Shown here: piece after piece, positions 17,253 to 24,765 of the stretch
How the letters are laid out: the number at the start of each line of letters is the position of its first letter
Numbering within the stretch: position 1 is the first letter of the stretch
NCBI RefSeq assembly: GCF_000513195.1
Contig: NZ_CBVI010000144.1
Coordinates: 1-39,296, forward strand
Reading direction: 5' to 3'
From: Bacteroides timonensis
GTDB lineage: Bacteria; Bacteroidota; Bacteroidia; Bacteroidales; Bacteroidaceae
Length of the DNA stretch: 39,296 nucleotides
Made by a program: the position numbers and the translations under genes
Notes under the pieces: generated by a model
What the model saw: the letters and a program-made list of their open reading frames with translations, nothing else
What the model was told of the DNA's origin: nothing
The model's database searches: none

Positions 17253-17396
17253 AATTAATAATTTATTAAATTTAAAAATTAACTTCAGCGATTATTCCTC
17301 ATCACATTTAAGAGGATTACATCAGGTGAAGGGCACTTTACGCATAGTTGTGCATTTTTCATATTTATTAAACCCGGGTTCTAAAATTATATGAGA

Positions 17397-17442
17397 CAAA
17401 AGTATGCCTATACCGTTAATATTCTCCTTAAAAAGACATTAA
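17397..17442 (-). promoter_or_regulatory. SusCD-operon promoter with TTAA boxes
   Basis: Minus-strand TACTTTTG at 17404-17397 matches TAnnTTTG. TTAA boxes start at 17416, 17428 and 17439, offsets +19, +31 and +42 from the G of TTTG, on the same grid as the GH92, GH3 and GH95 promoters. The +31 and +42 boxes carry the 11-mer TTAAAAAGACA. The distance to the DUF4988 start (about 293 bases) implies a long leader holding the small ORF. Operator function is inferred. Confidence 0.6.
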
Positions 17443-17538
17443 TAGAAGAGGCTTTTTTATCAAAAAAGAAGGGTTCAACAGCTTTTTAACGCTTCCACAT
17501 TAAAAAAGGATATATAAATAGATTAATTGAAAAGAAAC

Positions 17539-17589
17539 GTAGCTTACAAGTTCGTATTCGTCAATTACGAATACGAACTTGTAAGCTAC
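17539..17589 (-). terminator. Terminator with perfect 23-bp stem after the GH3-GH31-GH43 operon
   Basis: Positions 17539-17561 and 17567-17589 are perfect reverse complements around a 5-nt loop (CAATT). On the minus strand the structure comes about 40 bases after the GH43-like stop and is followed by GTTTCTTTTCAATT, a loose U-rich tail. It separates the GH3 operon from the SusCD promoter. The stem is longer than most intrinsic terminators and symmetrical enough to act on both strands. Confidence 0.75.
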
Positions 17590-17629
17590 AATACACAATT
17601 TTATCCGATATAGATAGCCCTTTTATGAA

Positions 17630-19348
17630 TTAAAAGTCATCAGCTCCTACACCATTTTCATTAAAAGCAATGATAGAAAAATAATATTCTGAATCCCTAT
17701 TAAAATAGCGGGCCTCATATTGATTGTCGTAAACCACCATTGAATGGGTAAGTTTTTCTTTTTGTGTTCCCCAACGTAAAATGTATCCTGTTACATCTTC
17801 TTGAGAATCCCATACAAAACGGTAGATACGTTTGTCATTCTCATCACGCGAGGTCTGGAAACCTGTTACAGCAACGGGAGCTTCACCACCACCTTGTCCG
17901 AAGATACGCAAATCAAATAAGGAGAAAGAGCCTTCCATATCTTTTGAATTGCAGATTTTCAGGTATTGCATTTTCGCTGGTGTAGCCAGAGTATGCAATT
18001 TATGAGGAGCATCTTGCTGATTCTTTTCTTCATCTACCAGACGAGTCCATTTATTTCCATCTACCGACCCTTCAATATAATATTGATATACCACCGGTCC
18101 ATGGGGAGCATGGATATTAAAATTATGATCTGCAAAATTAACCTGAATGGCCTTCACATCCATAGGCTCGCCAAGATCAATTTGTAACCATTCACCTTTG
18201 TTACCAGTCTGCGCAGCCCACCAAGTCTCGACTTGCTCATCATTAGCCAATTCCGGTTCGTAACCTTCAAGAGAAGAAGATGCAGCTACTTTCTTCTTAT
18301 ACGAAAGCAGGTTCCACCCCATGTTGATATCTTCTTTTTCGAAGTCTACTTTCCTGTCGGGAATACAGAAGGGGTAATCTGCAAAAGTAGTAAGCGCATA
18401 CATACCGTATTTATCAGAAACAACTACCGGGAATAATCCCAAACGACGTTCGAACCAGTGACGAACAGAAATAGTCATGGAAGCTACATGCCAGTAATTT
18501 CCATATTTATCCTTGAAGGTATGTCCATGTCCGGCACCACCAATAAAACCACCGGGTTTGAAAGAAAAAGGATTATCTTCTACATACTCGAAAGGTCCTA
18601 ACGGATTATCGCCTATATAGTTACCATCACCATAAATACGATATTGAGTACCGGGAGCGGCATACTGCAAGTAATAACGTCCATTATGCTTCAGCACACA
18701 CGGACCTTCATTCCAGCCTTGGCGCGGTTCTTCATTATTCTTACCGGGAACTTCCCAACCATATTTATCACAATTATGATGTATCAAAGCTTTAGGTTCA
18801 CCGATAGCACGGAAACCATCTTTGGGATCTACTTCTACTCCCATTATCGGATCTATATCCGAACATCCCCAATAAAGATAAACTCTTCCATCATCATCCT
18901 TAAAGAAGGCCGGGTCATGCTGAGGATACTCAAATTTTGTATCTACTTCTTCCCAAGCATCTTTTTCCGGATGAGCATTCTTATAAATCCGGGTATTTCC
19001 ACTGGAAGCGGTAAAGTAAAGTGTATCACCATAAACAAGAATTGTAGGCGCATAATCTTCCATAGTCGGAATAGTTGTACAAGGAATATATTCCCACTTT
19101 GCCAAGTCTTCGGAGCGCCAGTAACCACCGGACTTAGAAGCAAACATATAATAATATCCTTTGAAATATTCCAGTACCGGATCGGCAGCTTCACGCCGTG
19201 ACTCTTCATTCGGTTGGAAACGATAATTCAAATCAATAGGATTTGTCACAATCCGATCACTATTAACCGTAGTCCGTTGTTCCGAAGCACAACTGACCAA
19301 CAAGCCTGACATCCAGGCTATACTAACTAATTTCGCAATGCTTTTCAT
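17630..19348 (-). CDS. GH43-like glycosidase lipoprotein with F5/8-type (CBM32-like) and FN3-like domains
   Basis: 572-residue lipoprotein (lipobox Cys20, GLLVSC). The N-terminal five-bladed propeller (about 30-335) has GH43-type acids: Asp56 in EAADPVLEYF, Asp145 in QHDPAFFKDDDG and Glu214 in WNEGPCVLK. Residues about 350-480 form a discoidin/F5-8 type C domain (ANDEQVETWWAAQTG, EWLQIDLGEPMDVKAIQV), often a sugar-binding module. The last 80 residues look like fibronectin type III (FVWDSQEDVTGYILRWG). It overlaps the GH31 stop by ATGA, so translation is coupled, and it is last in its operon before a strong terminator. It is only distantly related to the two small GH43 paralogues. Beta-galactosidase, arabinofuranosidase and xylosidase are all possible. 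Confidence 0.82.
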   Translation of the reverse strand: MKSIAKLVSIAWMSGLLVSCASEQRTTVNSDRIVTNPIDLNYRFQPNEESRREAADPVLEYFKGYYYMFASKSGGYWRSEDLAKWEYIPCTTIPTMEDYAPTILVYGDTLYFTASSGNTRIYKNAHPEKDAWEEVDTKFEYPQHDPAFFKDDDGRVYLYWGCSDIDPIMGVEVDPKDGFRAIGEPKALIHHNCDKYGWEVPGKNNEEPRQGWNEGPCVLKHNGRYYLQYAAPGTQYRIYGDGNYIGDNPLGPFEYVEDNPFSFKPGGFIGGAGHGHTFKDKYGNYWHVASMTISVRHWFERRLGLFPVVVSDKYGMYALTTFADYPFCIPDRKVDFEKEDINMGWNLLSYKKKVAASSSLEGYEPELANDEQVETWWAAQTGNKGEWLQIDLGEPMDVKAIQVNFADHNFNIHAPHGPVVYQYYIEGSVDGNKWTRLVDEEKNQQDAPHKLHTLATPAKMQYLKICNSKDMEGSFSLFDLRIFGQGGGEAPVAVTGFQTSRDENDKRIYRFVWDSQEDVTGYILRWGTQKEKLTHSMVVYDNQYEARYFNRDSEYYFSIIAFNENGVGADDF

Positions 19349-21669
19349 GGTAGTTTTATATTAAGTTTCTTTCCTTTATACTCCACATTCACAGTATACG
19401 ATTCATTATCCAATCCCAACCCTTTCAGATTATCTACAACAACGATACGGAAGTTACGATTTTGCAACATGCCATCATAACTACCCTGACGAGGATGGAT
19501 AGTTAACTGCCTATCCTTGTCACTCCACGTCATACGGACAGTGGTATATTTATCTTTTTCGTAATTATAGTTATCATCCTCGTCTTCATATAAGGTAAAT
19601 TCTCCATCGGCACCTGGATAGATGCGAACCTGCAAATTATCCCATGACTTCTCGGTTGCAAACTGAACGGAAGGTCCGGCAGGAATGATGGAACCTGCTT
19701 TCACATATAATGGGATGATATCAATGGGAGCTTCACGGCTAATCTCCTGCCCGCCCTTTTGCTTTTCACCTGTCCAAAAATCAATCCATTGCGTACCCTC
19801 AGGCAGATACAGGGAGCGTCTCTCTACTTCACTTATTACCGGAGCTACCAATATGGACTTTCCAAACATATACTCATCGCCTATATCTGTAACCTTTTTA
19901 TCTTCCGGAAAGTCAGAGAACAAAGCACGCATCAGACTTCCACCATTAGAAGTAACCTCCCATGAGGTTGAATAAATATAAGGTAATAATCGATAGCGAA
20001 GATTAATCATTTTCTCTTGCGCATCGAAAGCCCAGTATCCACGTTCACCAAACATAAATATTTCACGGGGAGTGTTTGTACCATGCGAGCGCATCATTCC
20101 CGTAAAAGCTGCAAACTGCATCCAACGCACATACAATTCATGGAATGCCGGATCTTTCACACCTTCCGGAAACTTTCTGCCAGAAAAGAAACCACCAATA
20201 TCAGAATTCCAATAAGGAATACCTGTCAATGAGATATTCAAGGCTGCCGGAATCTGATTACGCAACACATCCCAATCGGAAACAACATCACCGGACCATG
20301 CCTGGGCGGCATAACGTTGCTGACCTGCAAAAGCAGAACGAGTCAGAATAAAAACGCGTTTATCGGAAGTCTCCTGTCTTTGATGATCATAAACGCCGCC
20401 CACGCTTACAAGCGGGAAAGCATTACGCACTTTACGGAAAGAGCCCAGATAAGTTTGAAAATCCATGTCTCCTTCTTTCATCGGGCTATGTTCCGGTTCG
20501 GTTGCATCCAGCCACCAACCATCCATTCCGATGCTGAACATATTTTTATTCATATATTTCCAATAGATATCTCTCACTACGGGATCATAAGTATCATATA
20601 CCTTCACACCATTATCCTGCGGGAAAGTTTCATGTATCATCAACTTGTTCAGAGCTTTCAAATCAGCATAGATTCCGGTAGCGGGTCCAAAAGAAGGCCA
20701 CACTGAAATAATAGCATGGGCATTCAGATGGTGCACCTCTTCCATCATTTTCTTTGGATCGGGAAATCTCGGATTACGAAATTCCATCGCATTCCAATCT
20801 TTATGGTCTTCTCCCCAATAACGCCAGTCCTGAATAATGCCATCCAGAGGCACCTTCAGGTCACGATATTTCGCAACAACGCTAACCAGTTCATCCTGGC
20901 TGACATATCGCTCTCTTGATTGCCAAAAACCGAATGTCCAAAGTGGAAACATGGGAGCCTGTCCTGTCAATTCACGCAATCCAGCCACTACTTTATCTGC
21001 TCCGCCGCCATAAATAAAGTAATAATCACACAAATCACCAACCTCCGAATCAAAAGTCATCCCTTGTGCATTGTCTGTAAAAGTGGTAGGAGAATAATTA
21101 TCCCAAAACAATGCATAGCCTTTGATGGAATGGACCAAAGGAATACATATTTCCGTATTCGCCTGTTGCAAGAAAAGAGTTTGATTACGCTGATTCATCT
21201 TTCCCAGCTGGTGCTGTCCCAAACCATAAATAGCCTCATCACTATCCAACAAAAAAGTTTGGCGAATCCGATATGTAGAATTACCTGCATCATTGAAAGA
21301 AGTGAAACCTGTGGAGGAAGGTTTTTCTACCAACAATGCCTTCCCGTCTTTAGTCGCAAAGCGAACCTGGTTCTGAACGATATCCAGCAAAACGGTCAGT
21401 TCGGAAGTAGTAAGTATTACCTGATTATTTGCTTCCTGTATCTTATACTTCACCTTTTCTGGTTGCATCGTAACAGATAACGACTGTTTTTCCGGCGCTT
21501 GCCCAAGAGGATACTTCTTCACACGAATAATGGAAGAAGAGAAGCACTCAAGTTCCACACAGGCAGCTTTTGTCTTTACTTTTACTCCATGTGGAGTACG
21601 CAATACAGATTGTCCCCATAACGGGACAATCTGTATACATAGGCATATAAATGCTAACAGTTTCTTCAT
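19345..21669 (-). CDS. GH31 family alpha-glycosidase (alpha-xylosidase or alpha-glucosidase type)
   Basis: Retaining exo-alpha-glycosidase of family GH31, 774 residues. I start at MKKLLAFICL (21669), 10 bp after the GH3 stop; a longer in-frame start would overlap GH3 and hide the signal peptide (cut near PLWGQ). The nucleophile is Asp388 in GWWLDATEPEHS and the acid/base is Asp490 in YWNSDIGGFFSG. GFWQSRERYVSQDEL is the conserved strand before the catalytic core. The C-terminal FTLYEDEDDNYNYEKD fits the DUF5110 domain of many Bacteroidetes GH31 enzymes. With GH3 and GH95 it resembles xyloglucan side-chain enzymes, making alpha-xylosidase attractive but unproven. Its stop overlaps the GH43-like start by 4 bp. 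Confidence 0.93.
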   Translation of the reverse strand: MKKLLAFICLCIQIVPLWGQSVLRTPHGVKVKTKAACVELECFSSSIIRVKKYPLGQAPEKQSLSVTMQPEKVKYKIQEANNQVILTTSELTVLLDIVQNQVRFATKDGKALLVEKPSSTGFTSFNDAGNSTYRIRQTFLLDSDEAIYGLGQHQLGKMNQRNQTLFLQQANTEICIPLVHSIKGYALFWDNYSPTTFTDNAQGMTFDSEVGDLCDYYFIYGGGADKVVAGLRELTGQAPMFPLWTFGFWQSRERYVSQDELVSVVAKYRDLKVPLDGIIQDWRYWGEDHKDWNAMEFRNPRFPDPKKMMEEVHHLNAHAIISVWPSFGPATGIYADLKALNKLMIHETFPQDNGVKVYDTYDPVVRDIYWKYMNKNMFSIGMDGWWLDATEPEHSPMKEGDMDFQTYLGSFRKVRNAFPLVSVGGVYDHQRQETSDKRVFILTRSAFAGQQRYAAQAWSGDVVSDWDVLRNQIPAALNISLTGIPYWNSDIGGFFSGRKFPEGVKDPAFHELYVRWMQFAAFTGMMRSHGTNTPREIFMFGERGYWAFDAQEKMINLRYRLLPYIYSTSWEVTSNGGSLMRALFSDFPEDKKVTDIGDEYMFGKSILVAPVISEVERRSLYLPEGTQWIDFWTGEKQKGGQEISREAPIDIIPLYVKAGSIIPAGPSVQFATEKSWDNLQVRIYPGADGEFTLYEDEDDNYNYEKDKYTTVRMTWSDKDRQLTIHPRQGSYDGMLQNRNFRIVVVDNLKGLGLDNESYTVNVEYKGKKLNIKLP

Positions 21670-21679
21670 TATATCAAGT

Positions 21680-24544
21680 TTATATAGACAACACTTTATA
21701 TTTAGTGGTGAACAGTACATCTCCGTCATTATTCTTATCCACACTGAAAGGTATCAGTTTCTCTTCTCCCGGAGACAGTTCATAATGCACATTCTCTCCT
21801 GTCTTCTTACCTCCAACGTACATTTCTATCTTACCTGTATCCATCAGAGTACCATTGTTCTTAACAGATACCCAGATTGTCTTCTGATTTTTCAGCAAGT
21901 TCTCTTCAACTTTGAACAATGACAAACCGAAATCTGCGGCAAATTCATGAGTATATTCAAGCATACCGGACAATCCTTTCTTTGCATCCGCATAACCTAC
22001 ACTATCTTTTATACGGTCTTTTGCCACATACTGAGGGCTAACTCCACCGACTAATATCTTAAACTCTCCTTTTTCTACTACTCTGTCCATACGATCATTG
22101 AGTAATGAGAGTTCATAAGGTGTCAGTTCAAAAGAAACTGTCTTTGACTCACCCGGTTGCAGATGAACACGAGTGAAATCTTTCAGCTCTGTAATACGCG
22201 TTTTCACGCTGGCATACATATCAGTTATATACAACTGAACAACTTCGTCTCCGGCACGTTGCCCCACATTCTTCACAGTTGCCTGTACTGCAACATTACC
22301 ATCATCCTTTTCCTGTATCTTCAAACCGGAATATTCAAAAGAAGTGTAGCTTAAACCATATCCAAAATAATAAAGAGGATAAAATTCCATGTCTGAATAT
22401 TCATAACGACGACCGGAAGTTTTAAAGTTATAATACAGAGGAAGCTGACCTACATGACGCGGGAACGTCATCGGCAAACGACCGGCAGGATTATAATCAC
22501 CGAACAGCACATCAGCCGTAGCCGGACCACCTTCTTGTCCCGGTAGCCAGTTAACAAGAATAGCTTTACACAGTTCTGACGCCTTAGACAAGTTGTAAGG
22601 ACGACCTGCCTGAAGAATTAAGATTACAGGTTTACCGGTTGCACAAACAGCTTCCAATAACTCCTGTTGTTTACCAGGTAAAATCAGAGTGGCATAATCA
22701 TGGTTTTCTCCGGAAGTCTTGTAAACATCTGTCGTTGATTCACTGGTAGAGCAATCTCCCAAAACCAACACTATTACATCCGACTGAGAAGCTGCTTTCA
22801 CTGCCTTGGGAATATCCGTCCCATTCGAACTTGTAAAATCACAACCTTGCTCATAGACTACCTTTGTCTGCTTATCTACCGCTTGTTTGATACCTGTCAA
22901 TACAGATTTCAACTGACCGGGTAAAAGTTTGGGAGTATAGTCACCAGGCTGGAGATCATCTGCTCCGGGACCTACTACAGCAATCGTACGCATATCTTTA
23001 GCCAAAGGCAATATGTTATCTTTATTTTCCAGCATTACAATAGATTCGCGTGCTGCCTGACGTGCCATTTCTTTATGGCTGTCTGAGTTCCATCCCGGAT
23101 ATATCTTGTTCCAGTCCAAAGGTTTATTCGGTGTCTTCTCAAACAGTTCGTTACGGAACATCATACGCAGCATGGTGCGACAAACCTCATCCAGGTTTTC
23201 CATATTGATACGTCCGTCTTTTGCAGCTTGTATCACCTCTTTGTCATTGTAAGTATCACCACAATTGGTAGCGATGCCTGCCGCCAGAGCCTGATTAGCG
23301 GCTTCTATCTTATCTTTTGCTGTATAATGTTTACGGGCAGTCAGATTACCGATAGCACCGCAGTCACTCACAATAAAGCCGTCAAATCCCCATTCCTCAC
23401 GCAGAATACTATGCAATAACTCTCTGCTTTTAGCAACCGGCACACCCAGATAATCAGAATAAGCCATCATTACAGATTGGCAGTCATAGTTGCGGATGAC
23501 ATGGCGGAACGGAACCAAATGCACCTCACGCATTTCACGTTCGGACAAACCGATATCATGGGAATCACGTCCGCCCAGCGGGGCGCCATGCCCACCAAAA
23601 TGTTTCGGAGTAGTAAACAAGCCTTTAGATTGATATCCTTTAATCCAGGCTCCACCAATTTGTGATACCAGCACAGGGTCTTCACCAAATGTCTCCTCAC
23701 AACGTCCCCAACGTGCATCCTGTGCCACATCGAGTACCGGAGACCATGCCTGCATAGTACCTGCTGCAAGAGTTTCGTCACCAACAGCCATAGCCACATC
23801 TTCTGTCAGTTTCTTATTCCAGGTAGCTCCCATTGCCAATGCTTGCGGAAAAATAGTAGCACCGCTACCGTATGAGAACCCATGCACCGCTTCTACTTTT
23901 GTAATGGGCGGTACATATAAATGAGGAATCCCCGGGATCCCCCATCCCTCGCGTATTAATTCCATCTTGTCTTCCGGGGTCATTACACTCAGCAAACTTT
24001 CCACACGTTCTTCCACCGGAAGCGTCGGATCCATATAACGAAGAGATGTTTTCTCTCCTTTTCGGTCTTTCAGCACTTTATCAGCCAAAAGTACCTCTAC
24101 CTCTTTCACCGAAAAAGGTTTCACACGGCTATTGCCTTTAAATGCCAGTCGAACGTGAGCACCGTATTTAGGTGAAAACGTAACCTGCATTTCTTTCGGA
24201 CTACCCTTCACCTGATAGTCTACCGGAACTCCCAGATTCATCGGATCATAAGTAACAAATACACTCATCAATTGCTTCAGTTCTTCCTTTGATACACCCT
24301 GCATCTGAAGGTTAAGTTCACACACATCACCGGGAGTCTGTATGGTAAACATCAGCCACTGGTCCGTCTTCAGGTCCTGAGCATTCACTTCCCACATCGT
24401 TTTCGGATCTTTATCAAAAGCCAGCGAAGCTTTCTCCAGTTTGGTTGATGCCGACACTGATAAGATATCACTTGGCTGTTGAGCCATTATAAAAGAGCAG
24501 GACAATATGCCTGCAAAAAGAAACAAGTGCTTTTTAAAATTCAT
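21680..24544 (-). CDS. GH3 exo-beta-glycosidase with N-terminal discoidin-like domain
   Basis: Second GH3 enzyme of the locus, 954 residues. The signal peptide could be cut at IMA-QQ or lipidated at Cys16 (GILSC). Residues about 25-155 (SASTKLEKASLAFDKDPKT, then DQWLMFTIQTPGDVCELNLQ) resemble a discoidin/F5-8 fold. The GH3 barrel follows from about 170, with Asp394 in IVSDCGAIG as nucleophile and TPKHFGGHGAP in the substrate loop. The sandwich domain and a fibronectin-like domain (VQLYITDMYASVKTRITELKDF, seen near 770) come next, then an extra C-terminal domain of about 90 residues (KTIWVSVKNNGTLMDTGKIEMYV). It has no PA14 insert, unlike the GH3 at 1398-3962, so the two likely cleave different bonds. 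It is first in the operon with GH31 and the GH43-like gene. Confidence 0.92.
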   Translation of the reverse strand: MNFKKHLFLFAGILSCSFIMAQQPSDILSVSASTKLEKASLAFDKDPKTMWEVNAQDLKTDQWLMFTIQTPGDVCELNLQMQGVSKEELKQLMSVFVTYDPMNLGVPVDYQVKGSPKEMQVTFSPKYGAHVRLAFKGNSRVKPFSVKEVEVLLADKVLKDRKGEKTSLRYMDPTLPVEERVESLLSVMTPEDKMELIREGWGIPGIPHLYVPPITKVEAVHGFSYGSGATIFPQALAMGATWNKKLTEDVAMAVGDETLAAGTMQAWSPVLDVAQDARWGRCEETFGEDPVLVSQIGGAWIKGYQSKGLFTTPKHFGGHGAPLGGRDSHDIGLSEREMREVHLVPFRHVIRNYDCQSVMMAYSDYLGVPVAKSRELLHSILREEWGFDGFIVSDCGAIGNLTARKHYTAKDKIEAANQALAAGIATNCGDTYNDKEVIQAAKDGRINMENLDEVCRTMLRMMFRNELFEKTPNKPLDWNKIYPGWNSDSHKEMARQAARESIVMLENKDNILPLAKDMRTIAVVGPGADDLQPGDYTPKLLPGQLKSVLTGIKQAVDKQTKVVYEQGCDFTSSNGTDIPKAVKAASQSDVIVLVLGDCSTSESTTDVYKTSGENHDYATLILPGKQQELLEAVCATGKPVILILQAGRPYNLSKASELCKAILVNWLPGQEGGPATADVLFGDYNPAGRLPMTFPRHVGQLPLYYNFKTSGRRYEYSDMEFYPLYYFGYGLSYTSFEYSGLKIQEKDDGNVAVQATVKNVGQRAGDEVVQLYITDMYASVKTRITELKDFTRVHLQPGESKTVSFELTPYELSLLNDRMDRVVEKGEFKILVGGVSPQYVAKDRIKDSVGYADAKKGLSGMLEYTHEFAADFGLSLFKVEENLLKNQKTIWVSVKNNGTLMDTGKIEMYVGGKKTGENVHYELSPGEEKLIPFSVDKNNDGDVLFTTKYKVLSI

Positions 24545-24579
24545 ACTATCAGATATTGATTTTACTCTGTTTGATGTTG

Positions 24580-24647
24580 CAAAGTAAACGGTAACCTATT
24601 AATAAAACAGTGAAACTATAATTAATGAAACATTAAAATCCGCTTAA
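24580..24647 (-). promoter_or_regulatory. GH3-GH31-GH43 operon promoter with TTAA boxes
   Basis: Minus-strand TTACTTTG at 24587-24580 is one base off the TAnnTTTG consensus. TTAA boxes start at 24599, 24622, 24633 and 24644 (offsets +19, +42, +53 and +64), the same layout as the GH95 promoter. The start codon lies 36 bases downstream. The boxes lie in the 221-bp divergent gap shared with the regulator gene, so they could also affect its expression. Confidence 0.6.
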
Positions 24648-24704
24648 TGAGGCTCTTTAAGTGAAAAAGAGAAGTCCTCCCTGAAGAATTGTATAATTTA
24701 GTAA

Positions 24705-24733
24705 TTGCTTTTCACCGAAAAATATTACTTTTG
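24705..24733 (+). promoter_or_regulatory. Promoter of the membrane SARP-like regulator
   Basis: TACTTTTG at 24726-24733 matches the -7 consensus TAnnTTTG, with TTG at 24705-24707 as a -33 element 18 bp upstream. The ATG at 24766 follows about 33 bases on. Unlike the enzyme promoters it has a fair -33 element, consistent with basal expression of a sensor. Confidence 0.6.
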
Positions 24734-24765
24734 TCCAAGCTAATACTTCATTAAGGAACTTCAGA

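Noticed and set aside
19670..21744. Longer start for the GH31 gene at 21744
   Set aside because: It would overlap GH3 by 65 bases and place 25 residues before a normal signal peptide; MKKLLAFICL at 21669 fits better.
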